From contig CANOFO010000016.1 in the NCBI GenBank assembly GCA_947565305.1, forward strand, positions 1 to 41,483: a DNA stretch of 41,483 nt, read 5' to 3'. The notes under the pieces were generated by a model, which worked only from the letters and a program-made list of their open reading frames with translations, searched no databases and was not told the origin of the DNA. This DNA is from an uncultured Lachnospiraceae bacterium. GTDB taxonomy: Bacteria; Bacillota; Clostridia; Lachnospirales; Lachnospiraceae. Positions 1-7,495 of this stretch are shown here, piece after piece. Each line of letters opens with the position of its first letter. The first letter of the stretch is position 1. Made by a program: the position numbers and the translations under genes.

Positions 1-2
1 TG

Positions 3-86
3 AGCTTTGAGGAAATGAAAAAGCTGGCTGCTGAGTGCCTGAACAAGGATACGGCAGAAGATAATACCAGTTCTTTATGTTTTTGA
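3..86 (+). CDS. 3' end of an unidentified gene (partial)
   Basis: An open frame runs from the window edge to a TGA at 84-86. Only 27 residues are visible (start SFEEMKKLAAECLNK, end TSSLCF). The piece is hydrophilic, with a likely helix followed by a Ser/Thr-rich tail. No family can be named from it. The true start lies outside the window. The frame is called coding only because it is uninterrupted and has no competing feature, so it could be chance. Confidence 0.4.
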   Translation, partial: SFEEMKKLAAECLNKDTAEDNTSSLCF

Positions 87-428
87 GACATTACATATTG
101 TCTGTTACATTCCATTTTGTAATTTTATATTTATGTATGCAGTTTGTAACTGTTTTATAAAAGATACTCCTCAAAATACACCCCGGAAGTATCGACTTTC
201 GAGGGCTTTTTCTGATATAAAATCTATATACTCTCCCCTAACATGACAAAACTGTAAGATTATTGTAAGGTAAAAAAAGTGCAGTCTTAAGAAAGATGCG
301 CTACACTGTACAATAAATACTAAATACAATGTAAAGTTAAAGAAATATTAATAAAAATCGTGAAGAAAAACCAAGAATATTTTCGTTAAATAAGATAGGA
401 TAACAAAAAAGTACAGGAGAGGAAGCGT
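87..428 (+). promoter_or_regulatory. Intergenic leader upstream of the glycosyltransferase operon
   Basis: This 342-base AT-rich stretch holds no gene I can support. Two TGTAAG half-sites at 253-258 and 264-269 sit exactly 11 bases apart, the helical spacing typical of OmpR/PhoB-family response-regulator boxes. A possible promoter follows: TTAAGA (287-292), a 16-base spacer and TACAAT (309-314). The 12-mer TACAATGTAAAG at 325-336 recurs at 1452-1463 just before the next gene. A GC-rich patch near 180-210 could be a weak terminator of the upstream gene, but the stem is poor. Regulator identity is unknown. Confidence 0.4.
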
Positions 429-1451
429 ATGAAAGACATTACATTTACCGTGCCATGTTATAATTCCGAGGAGTATATGGAGCATTGTATAGACACGCTG
501 CTGTCGGCGGATGAGCAGGCGGAAATCATCATTGTGGATGATGGCTCCACGGACCGCACAGGGGAAATTGCAGATAATTATGCAAGGAATTATCCAGAAA
601 TCGTGCGCGTTGTCCATCAGGAAAACGGCGGGCATGGTTCAGGCGTCAATGCCGGGTTGGCCTTAGCGACCGGTAAATATTTTAAGGTCGTGGATTCGGA
701 CGACTGGCTGGATGAGAGGGAACTGCAGAAGCTGTTAAGGAAAATCCGTGAGTGGGAGAAGAAAGATATTACGGTAGATTTGATTATCTGCAATTATCTG
801 TATGATCACTCCCATGAGAACAAGGTAAAGCGGATGGGATATAAAAACGTGTTGAAGGAAAACCAGGTCTGCGGCTGGGAGGCAGTCAGGCGTTTCCATC
901 CTTCCCAGTATCTGGTGATGCATTCCCTGTTTTACCGTACGGAGGTGCTTCGCAAATCCGGGGTGAAGCTGCCGAAACATACGTTTTATGTGGATAATAT
1001 TTTTGCGAATCAGCCGCTTCCTTATGTGAAAACGCTTTGTTACCTGAATCTGGACCTGTACCATTATTTTCTGGGCAGGGAGGACCAGTCCGTCAATGAG
1101 AAAGTATTGATGAAGCGCATCGACCAGCAAATCCGAGTGACGAAACTGGTCTCGAAATGTACGGATTTGCAGAAGCTGAGCGAGGAAAATCCCAAGCTTT
1201 CCAATTACCTGACAAGAAATATTTCGATTATGATGGCGATTTCATCCATTCATCTGCTGCTGATTGGGACGCCCGAGGCATTGAAGAAACGAGAGATGCT
1301 CTGGAACTATGTGAAATACCATGACAGAAAGCTGTATGCTTCCTTAAAATGGCGGATGCTCAGCGGATTTACATATCTGCCGGGAAGGCTGGGCGATGTA
1401 TTTACACTTGCAGGTTACCGCGTGGCAAGGAAGCTATATCAGTTTAACTAG
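429..1451 (+). CDS. Family 2 glycosyltransferase (GT-A fold)
   Basis: The 340-residue protein opens with the GT2 signature: VPCYN (9-12), IIIVDDGSTD (33-42) for UDP binding, and the metal-binding DSD at 89-91 inside VDSDDW. Family members move a sugar from a nucleotide donor to a lipid, polysaccharide or protein acceptor on the cytoplasmic face. No transmembrane segment is evident, so it is probably soluble or peripheral. The C-terminal 150 residues are helical and basic (RLLGD-type tail), fitting a membrane-associated acceptor, but acceptor and sugar are unknown. AGGAGAGG at 415-422 fixes the ATG. It leads a same-strand trio with a papain-like protein and an MprF/YbhN-type membrane protein, suggesting a surface glycan or glycolipid role. 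Confidence 0.85.
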   Translation: MKDITFTVPCYNSEEYMEHCIDTLLSADEQAEIIIVDDGSTDRTGEIADNYARNYPEIVRVVHQENGGHGSGVNAGLALATGKYFKVVDSDDWLDERELQKLLRKIREWEKKDITVDLIICNYLYDHSHENKVKRMGYKNVLKENQVCGWEAVRRFHPSQYLVMHSLFYRTEVLRKSGVKLPKHTFYVDNIFANQPLPYVKTLCYLNLDLYHYFLGREDQSVNEKVLMKRIDQQIRVTKLVSKCTDLQKLSEENPKLSNYLTRNISIMMAISSIHLLLIGTPEALKKREMLWNYVKYHDRKLYASLKWRMLSGFTYLPGRLGDVFTLAGYRVARKLYQFN

Positions 1452-1518
1452 TACAATGTAAAGAAATTTAATATCTGTTGTATAAGGGAATTACAAGAGA
1501 CACAAGAGAGGAAAAAAG

Positions 1519-2127
1519 ATGGCACAGATATATTTTGCTTTAGTAGATACACCGGGATTTTTTGCTTCCATTATCCGAAGGGTGACTGGCATCGATTATA
1601 TCCATGTGGTGCTTTCCATGGATGAAGAACTGCAGGAGGCGTACAGCGTAGGCAGAAGGCATCCTTCAATCCCCATATTGGCTGGCTTCGAGAAGGAAGA
1701 TACGGAGAAAATTGAGCGGGCGTTTCCCACGGCGCGTTATAAGGTTGTCAGCCTGGAATGTACCGCGGAGCAGAAAGAACAGCTGGCGGAGAAGCTGCAG
1801 GAATGTTATGAGAAAAGATACCAATATCATTATTGTGTACTGGGACTTCCTATGATATTATTTAATAGGCCGTTTTACCAGAGGAATCATTATACATGTT
1901 CATCGTTTACTGCGAATATTTTGCAGGAGCATGGGATTGTGCTCTTCGATAAGCATTTCTCGTTGGTTACGCCCAGGGATTTCTATGAGCTGGAGCAGAC
2001 GGAGACCGTTTATGAGGGAACGCTGCGCAAGTTTAACAGGCTGAATGGCTGTTATCCGGTTAAACGGAGAAATATGTTTCGCCAGATGTGGCAGAAATTA
2101 TCTTATGTCGTGAATGGAGTATACTAA
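1519..2127 (+). CDS. Permuted papain-like (NlpC/P60/YiiX-type) protein
   Basis: This 202-residue protein has the layout of circularly permuted NlpC/P60 or YiiX/LRAT-like folds: an early His in DYIHVVLS (His29) and a late Cys in NHYTCSSF (Cys127), the pair expected to be catalytic. It has no signal peptide or membrane segment, so it would act in the cytosol unless exported by another route. Relatives hydrolyse amide, ester or thioester bonds in peptides or lipids; the substrate here is unknown. AGAGAGG at 1506-1511 supports the ATG. Its TAA shares one base with the ATG of the following membrane protein gene (TAATG), so the two are translationally coupled. Not recognised as a named gene. Confidence 0.65.
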   Translation: MAQIYFALVDTPGFFASIIRRVTGIDYIHVVLSMDEELQEAYSVGRRHPSIPILAGFEKEDTEKIERAFPTARYKVVSLECTAEQKEQLAEKLQECYEKRYQYHYCVLGLPMILFNRPFYQRNHYTCSSFTANILQEHGIVLFDKHFSLVTPRDFYELEQTETVYEGTLRKFNRLNGCYPVKRRNMFRQMWQKLSYVVNGVY

Positions 2128-3164
2128 TGAATCGTAAGAATTTAATCAGCGCCGTTATTTTTATATTGTTGGCAGTATTGACATTTTATGTTATTTTTAA
2201 GGGAAATGACATGGAAGCGGTCTTGGAATCAGTTAAGACTTTGCATCCTCTGTACCTGTGTGCAGCCGTATTTACCGCATTCTTTTTTGTGTCAGCAGAA
2301 GGGTTTATGATTTGCTATCTGCTGCGGGCTTTAAATTATAAGACAAGCGCTGCCACCTGTGTGAAATACTCATTTGTAGGGTTTTTCTTTTCCGGGATTA
2401 CGCCCTCTGCTACCGGCGGACAGCCCATGCAGCTTTACTATATGCAGAAAGAAGGGCACAAAGTTTCCGACAGCTCCGTGGTGCTGATGACGGTGGCGGT
2501 AATTTATAAATTTGTGCTTGTGGTAATGGGAATCGGGATTTTGGTGTTCTATTATAAACCTCTTGCGGATTATCTGCAAGGCTACCTGTACCTTTATTAT
2601 CTGGGATTATTTTTGAATACGCTGCTGGTTGTGATTCTTCTCTTTGTCATGGTCAGCCCTAAATGTTTTAAAGGGCTTGTCATAGGAGGAGAGAAACTGT
2701 TACAGAAATTACATATCCTTAAGAATTCCGGTGAACGTACCCAAAAGCTGATTGAGATGGCGGACCAGTACCACGAGGCAGTGTTGTTTTTTCTCAAAAA
2801 TAAAGGCAAGATTTTCAATGTCATTGCATTTACTGTGGTGCAGCGCTGCAGCGTGTTTTTCCTTACATGGCTGATTTACAAAGGGCTGGGCTTAGAGGGT
2901 GTTAGCGCTTTCACGGTAATGAGCCTGCAGGCAGCAATCTATATTGCAGTCGATATGCTCCCGCTGCCTGGCGCACAGGGCATCACAGAGATGATGTATA
3001 AGACGGCGTTTTCCCAGATTTTCACCGGGGCCAGCCTGACGGCATCCATGTGTGTGACCCGAGGCTTGAATTTCTATATGGTGCTGATTGTCAGCGCATT
3101 CGTGGCAGCGTGGTGCCATTTGAAATCACGTGTAAGGAATGTAAATCAGAACAATGAATCATAA
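2127..3164 (+). CDS. Lysylphosphatidylglycerol synthase TM-region (UPF0104/YbhN) membrane protein
   Basis: Polytopic membrane protein of 345 residues with about eight hydrophobic helices. It carries family hallmarks: the segment GITPSATGGQPMQLYY (about 90-110) and a late PLPGAQGITEMMY, equivalent to the conserved P-PGG-G-E motif of the flippase half of MprF and of AglD/YbhN proteins. It lacks the soluble aminoacyl-transferase domain of full MprF, so aminoacylation of lipids is not predicted; lipid or lipid-linked sugar translocation is more likely. The ATG at 2127 was chosen because it overlaps the upstream stop (TAATG), is preceded by GGAG at 2115-2118, and leads directly into the first helix. 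An in-frame ATG at 2088 lies inside the previous gene. Confidence 0.8.
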   Translation: MNRKNLISAVIFILLAVLTFYVIFKGNDMEAVLESVKTLHPLYLCAAVFTAFFFVSAEGFMICYLLRALNYKTSAATCVKYSFVGFFFSGITPSATGGQPMQLYYMQKEGHKVSDSSVVLMTVAVIYKFVLVVMGIGILVFYYKPLADYLQGYLYLYYLGLFLNTLLVVILLFVMVSPKCFKGLVIGGEKLLQKLHILKNSGERTQKLIEMADQYHEAVLFFLKNKGKIFNVIAFTVVQRCSVFFLTWLIYKGLGLEGVSAFTVMSLQAAIYIAVDMLPLPGAQGITEMMYKTAFSQIFTGASLTASMCVTRGLNFYMVLIVSAFVAAWCHLKSRVRNVNQNNES

Positions 3165-3180
3165 GTTTCCTGATTTTTTA
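3143..3180 (+). terminator. Intrinsic terminator spanning the flippase stop codon
   Basis: AAATCAGAA at 3143-3151 can pair with TTTCCTGATTT (3166-3176, one bulge), followed by a run of T. The stop codon of the UPF0104 gene lies in the loop. The hairpin abuts the convergent pncB stop at 3178, so the two genes share almost no spacer. Confidence 0.5.
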
Positions 3181-4650
3181 TAACAGCTGGTATTGGTGAT
3201 GTTTTGCAGACAGCTCCTGCAGGATATTGCGCTTCATTTCAAATAAATTGTCCGATAAATCTACATATACCTTGCTGGGATTGGAAAAACGCTTGACCTC
3301 GTTCCAGAGCGTGTCCTTCTCCTGACTGCAGTATTTCTGGATTTCCATGACGCTGGGAGATTGGTAAATACAACGTCCTTTGTCAAAGACCTGTACCGGC
3401 AGACGGCGCATGGTGTAAGTGCCGCCGGCAAGCGTCGTGTATTTCCATGTTTCCAGGGGGTCAAAAATGCGCAGATTTTTCTCACAGTCAAACGTTTCTC
3501 CTTCCAGGCAGATTAAGTCCGCTTTGATTTTCCCGGATTCTTTCTCATATATCCGGTAAATCGTCTTGTTACCGGGGTTTGTGACTTTCTCTGTGTTCTC
3601 GGAAAGCTTAATCTTGGGCACGAATTCCCCCTGTTCATTTTGGATGGCGGCAAGTTTGTATACGCCTCCGAAAGCAGGGGTGTTCTTGGAAGTTATCAGA
3701 TTGGTTCCCACTCCCCAGGAAGTGATGGCTGCTCCCTGAGCCTTGAGATTTTCAATCAGGTACTCGTCAAGATCGTTGGAGGCAGCAATAACGGCATCAG
3801 GGAAGCCGGCTTTATCCAGCATTTTCCTTGCCTGTTTGGAAAGATATGCCAGGTCGCCGCTGTCCATGCGGATGCCGTAGTTAGTCAGCGGAATGCCCTC
3901 AGCGCGCATCTCTTCAAATACCCGGATTGCGTTAGGGATGCCGGATTTTAAGGTATCATAGGTATCTACAAGCAGGATACAGGCAGAGGGGTAGTAGCGG
4001 GCATATGCTCTGAATGCCGTGTATTCGTCTGGAAAGCTCATAATCCAGCTGTGGGCATGTGTGCCTTTGACAGGTACGTCAAAGAGCTTGCCGCACAGAA
4101 CATTGGAAGTGCCGCAGCATCCGCCGATGACAGCAGCCCTGGCGCCATATATCCCGGCATCCGGTCCCTGCGCCCGCCGCAGCCCAAATTCCATCACGCC
4201 ATCGTCCCCGGCTGCGTAACAGACGCGTGCCGCCTTGGTGGCGATAAGGCACTGATGGTTTAAAATATTTAAGATGGCAGTCTCTACCAACTGTGCTTCC
4301 ATGATAGGAGCGATTACTTTAATCAGTGGCTCTCTGGGGAAGATTACCGTGCCCTCCGTGATGGCATAGATGTCGCCGGAAAAGCGGAAATCTCTGAGAT
4401 ATGCTAAAAAGTCTTCTTCAAAAATCCCCAGAGACCTCAGATAAGAAATATCCGATTCGTCAAATTGAAGATGTTCAATATAATCTATAATCTGTGCAAG
4501 CCCGGCACAGATTGCATAACCGCCGTTATCTGGATTTGCGCGGTAGAAAGCGTCAAAGACGACTACGCTGTGGTCGCCGGTCTTAAAATATCCTTGCATC
4601 ATTGTCAGTTCATATAAATCGGTCAGTAAGGTCAGATGTTCTGCATTCAT
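3178..4650 (-). CDS. pncB: Nicotinate phosphoribosyltransferase
   Basis: The 490-residue protein matches the long NAPRTase form of Firmicutes. It begins with the classic N-terminus LLTDLYELTMMQGYF, has GTHAHSWIMSF in the middle (containing the conserved His region that is phosphorylated in this family), and RMDSGDLAYLSK in the phosphate-binding barrel. It joins nicotinate with PRPP, using ATP hydrolysis, to give nicotinate mononucleotide for NAD salvage. AGGAG upstream on the minus strand supports the ATG at 4650. The gene is monocistronic, convergent with the flippase gene, and divergent from a trigger-factor-like lipoprotein gene. nadE, the last step of the same pathway, lies 16 kb away. 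Confidence 0.95.
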   Translation of the reverse strand: MNAEHLTLLTDLYELTMMQGYFKTGDHSVVVFDAFYRANPDNGGYAICAGLAQIIDYIEHLQFDESDISYLRSLGIFEEDFLAYLRDFRFSGDIYAITEGTVIFPREPLIKVIAPIMEAQLVETAILNILNHQCLIATKAARVCYAAGDDGVMEFGLRRAQGPDAGIYGARAAVIGGCCGTSNVLCGKLFDVPVKGTHAHSWIMSFPDEYTAFRAYARYYPSACILLVDTYDTLKSGIPNAIRVFEEMRAEGIPLTNYGIRMDSGDLAYLSKQARKMLDKAGFPDAVIAASNDLDEYLIENLKAQGAAITSWGVGTNLITSKNTPAFGGVYKLAAIQNEQGEFVPKIKLSENTEKVTNPGNKTIYRIYEKESGKIKADLICLEGETFDCEKNLRIFDPLETWKYTTLAGGTYTMRRLPVQVFDKGRCIYQSPSVMEIQKYCSQEKDTLWNEVKRFSNPSKVYVDLSDNLFEMKRNILQELSAKHHQYQLL

Positions 4651-4681
4651 GGGAATGGGGCTCCTTTCGTATTTTTATCAA

Positions 4682-4710
4682 ATTATATCAAATAAGTTTT
4701 GTAGCTGCAA
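4682..4710 (-). promoter_or_regulatory. Promoter of pncB
   Basis: On the minus strand, TTGCAG (4710-4705) is followed after exactly 17 bases by TATAAT (4687-4682), placing transcription start near 4675. A 37-bp palindrome lies 28 bases upstream of the -35 box. Confidence 0.7.
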
Positions 4711-4737
4711 CTGAACAATCTGCATACTTTTATTCTG

Positions 4738-4774
4738 GTTACCGTTCACTTACCATTGACGAGTGAACTGTAAC
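4738..4774. repeat. 37-bp palindrome, GTGAACNGTAAC family
   Basis: Arms GTTACCGTTCACT (4738-4750) and AGTGAACTGTAAC (4762-4774) are inverted copies with one mismatch around an 11-base centre. The motif GTGAACNGTAAC occurs again at 11775-11786 in another divergent intergenic region. It could be an operator for the pncB or lipoprotein promoter, or a small palindromic repeat. Confidence 0.75.
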
Positions 4775-4898
4775 ATAGATTGTGATTTATTTGTGATTTG
4801 TATACAGGAACTCTTTTAATTTGGGGAAAAATGTGATAAGGTTATTTATTGTGAAGCAGAGTTGTCATATATTTTCAATAAGAGAGGTAAATGATTTT

Positions 4899-6053
4899 AT
4901 GAAGAAGAGAATGATAGTATTATTGGCTGCGTTGTGTACCGTAACGCTGATTGGGGGCTGCGGGGACAAGAAAGGCGGCGAAGGGCAGGAGGCAAAGAAC
5001 GATACCGAGGTTTCTGGAGGAGAGACGAGCGCAGAATCGTATGATGTGGACGAGTGCGTGAAACTTGGGGAATATAAAGGACTGGAACTGACGCTGGGCA
5101 CTTATGAGGTCACAGAGGAAGATGTCAGGAACAATATTGAGAGTACGCTTGCTTCCTACCCGACTTATGAGGACACAGATAAGACTACCGTAGAAGAGGG
5201 GGACGTTGTAAATATTGATTATGAAGGACTCAAGGACGGCGTGGCATTTGATGGAGGAACGGCACAGGGGGCGAACCTGGAAATCGGCTCTGACAGCTTT
5301 ATCGATGGATTTGAGGATGGGCTGATTGGCAAGAAAGTTGGGGAGAAGGTAGAACTGAACCTGACATTTCCGGAGGAATATCAGAATGCGGAGCTGGCTG
5401 GCCAGGCAGTCGTTTTCAAGGTGACAATCAATAAGATTGTGGAAGAAAAATTTATGACTTATGACACTATGACCGATGAATTTGTAGCAAGCAATTTTGT
5501 CAGCGATGGCTATCAGAGCGTAGACGATATGAAAAAGGGCGTGAAGGAGAAGCTTGAGAGCAATAATGAGGCAAACAAGAAAACTGACACCCAGAATGCA
5601 GTGTTTGAGAAGCTGCGTGAGACATCTACGGTGACGCTGCCGGATGGTTTGCTTGACCAGAGGATACAGGAGTATATGGACCAGTTTACAGATAATCTCA
5701 AAAATAGTTACAATATGGAACTTGCGGATTATCTGAGCAGCACGGGTTCAACGGAAGACGAGTTCAACCAGCAGGTACACCAGTATATTGAGGACAGTTT
5801 GACAAATCAGCTGCTTATGGAAGCGATAGCCAAGAAAGAAAATATTGAGGCAGATGAAGAAGGTTTTGCAGAATACAAACAGGGAATCGTAACAGATTTT
5901 GGTTATGAGAGTGAAGATGCCCTGATAGAGCAGTATGGTGAGGATTATGTTAAGAACGCATATGTCAGCGACAAGGCCATGGATTTTGTCATTGACAATG
6001 CTAATATTACCTATGATGCCGAAAGCGCTGCTAAGACGGAAACCCCAGAATAA
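4899..6053 (+). CDS. Trigger-factor-like FKBP-type peptidyl-prolyl isomerase lipoprotein
   Basis: 384-residue exported lipoprotein: basic start, hydrophobic stretch and lipobox LIGGC with Cys21. After an acidic linker comes an FKBP-like PPIase domain (about 70-165; VNIDYEGLKDG, FIDGFEDGLIG, LTFPEEYQN), then a helical region resembling the trigger factor C-terminal chaperone arms (about 170-370). The N-terminal ribosome-binding domain of true trigger factor is replaced by the lipid anchor, so it should fold secreted proteins outside the membrane. The ATG at 4899 is chosen over 4821 because it begins the signal peptide and follows AGAGAGG (4881-4887). Only 32 bases separate it from asnS. A named symbol is not justified; PrsA is a functional analogue with a different catalytic domain. 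Confidence 0.85.
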   Translation: MKKRMIVLLAALCTVTLIGGCGDKKGGEGQEAKNDTEVSGGETSAESYDVDECVKLGEYKGLELTLGTYEVTEEDVRNNIESTLASYPTYEDTDKTTVEEGDVVNIDYEGLKDGVAFDGGTAQGANLEIGSDSFIDGFEDGLIGKKVGEKVELNLTFPEEYQNAELAGQAVVFKVTINKIVEEKFMTYDTMTDEFVASNFVSDGYQSVDDMKKGVKEKLESNNEANKKTDTQNAVFEKLRETSTVTLPDGLLDQRIQEYMDQFTDNLKNSYNMELADYLSSTGSTEDEFNQQVHQYIEDSLTNQLLMEAIAKKENIEADEEGFAEYKQGIVTDFGYESEDALIEQYGEDYVKNAYVSDKAMDFVIDNANITYDAESAAKTETPE

Positions 6054-6085
6054 GCGGGAAGAATCAATGATAAAGGAGAGAGGTT

Positions 6086-7477
6086 ATGGAATTGACAAAC
6101 ATTAAAGACCTGTACCGCAGCAAAGAAGAGTATATTGATAAGGAAGTGAGCATTGGCGGCTGGGTGCGCAGTATCCGCGGCTCTAAGAACTTTGGCTTTA
6201 TCGTGGTAAATGACGGAACGTTTTTTGAGCCGCTGCAGGTAGTATACCATGATAAGCTGGCGAATTTTGCAGAGGTGGAAAAGCTGAATGTAGGGGCGGC
6301 CATTATAGTCAGAGGCAAATTGGTTGCCACACCGCAGGCAAAGCAGCCATTTGAAATCCAGGCAGACGAGATTATTATTGAAGGCAAGTCCACGCCGGAT
6401 TACCCTTTGCAGAAGAAGCGCCATAGTTTTGAATATCTGCGCACAATCTCACACCTGAGACCGCGTACCAATACGTTTGAAGCAGTGTTTCGGGTGCGTT
6501 CCCTGATTGCCTATGCCATTCACAAATTTTTCCAGGAGCGGGATTTTGTCTATGTGCACACGCCGATTATCACGGGAAGCGACTGTGAGGGCGCTGGAGA
6601 AATGTTCCAGGTAACAACGATGGATTTGCATGATATTCCGAAAAATCAGGATGGGACGGTGGATTTTTCCCAGGACTTCTTTAATAAGCCTACTAACCTG
6701 ACTGTGAGTGGGCAGTTAAACGGCGAGACGTATGCGATGGCGTTTAAGAATATCTATACGTTCGGACCGACGTTCCGTGCGGAGAATTCCAATACCACAA
6801 GACATGCGGCGGAATTCTGGATGATTGAGCCGGAGATTGCATTTGCAGATTTGCAGGATGACATGGTCCTGGCTGAGAGTATGTTGAAATATATCATCAA
6901 CTATGTGCTGGAACATGCCCCGGAGGAGATGCAGTTTTTCAATAATTTTGTGGACAAGGGGCTTTTAGAGCGCCTGAAACATGTGGCAGAATCTGAGTTT
7001 GCCCATGTCACATACACAGAGGCGATTGAGATTTTGGAGAAGAACAACGATAAATTTGAGTACAAGGTGTCCTGGGGGGCAGATTTGCAGACCGAGCATG
7101 AACGTTATCTGACCGAAGAAGTGTTTAAGCGTCCGGTCTTTGTGACAGATTATCCCAAGGAAATCAAGGCATTTTATATGAAACTCAACCCGGATGGCAA
7201 GACGGTTGCTGCAGTGGACTGCCTTGTGCCAGGAATCGGGGAGATTATCGGCGGAAGCCAGAGAGAGGATGATTATGACAAGCTGTGCCAGCGTATGGAA
7301 GAACTGGGGCTGAATAGGGAGGATTATGATTTCTATCTTGACTTGCGTAAATATGGCACGGCGAGACATGCCGGTTTTGGTCTTGGCTTTGAGCGGTGCG
7401 TCATGTACCTGACGGGCATGACCAATATCCGTGACGTAGTTCCGTTCCCAAGAACCGTAAATAATTGTGAGTTATAA
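6086..7477 (+). CDS. asnS: Asparaginyl-tRNA synthetase
   Basis: Class IIb synthetase of 463 residues, the normal length. An OB-fold anticodon-binding domain comes first (about 15-105, [19 protein letters not shown]), then the catalytic core with motif 2 ([20 protein letters not shown]) and motif 3 ([15 protein letters not shown]). It charges tRNA-Asn with asparagine. The start is supported by AAAGGAGAGAGG just before the ATG. It follows the lipoprotein gene closely and is followed after 18 bases by a secreted multidomain protein gene, so all three may share a transcript even though their functions are unrelated. Confidence 0.97.
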   Translation: MELTNIKDLYRSKEEYIDKEVSIGGWVRSIRGSKNFGFIVVNDGTFFEPLQVVYHDKLANFAEVEKLNVGAAIIVRGKLVATPQAKQPFEIQADEIIIEGKSTPDYPLQKKRHSFEYLRTISHLRPRTNTFEAVFRVRSLIAYAIHKFFQERDFVYVHTPIITGSDCEGAGEMFQVTTMDLHDIPKNQDGTVDFSQDFFNKPTNLTVSGQLNGETYAMAFKNIYTFGPTFRAENSNTTRHAAEFWMIEPEIAFADLQDDMVLAESMLKYIINYVLEHAPEEMQFFNNFVDKGLLERLKHVAESEFAHVTYTEAIEILEKNNDKFEYKVSWGADLQTEHERYLTEEVFKRPVFVTDYPKEIKAFYMKLNPDGKTVAAVDCLVPGIGEIIGGSQREDDYDKLCQRMEELGLNREDYDFYLDLRKYGTARHAGFGLGFERCVMYLTGMTNIRDVVPFPRTVNNCEL

Positions 7478-7495
7478 ACTGAGGAGGAGGCCGAC

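Noticed and set aside
4891..4902. Four-codon upstream frame (ATG ATT TTA TGA) overlapping the lipoprotein start
   Set aside because: It is too short to call, and such overlaps arise easily in AT-rich leaders, although AGAGAGG is closer to it than to the real ATG.
6011..6424. Minus-strand frame at the lipoprotein/asnS junction
   Set aside because: It overlaps the conserved asnS start on the other strand; there is no ribosome site or promoter.
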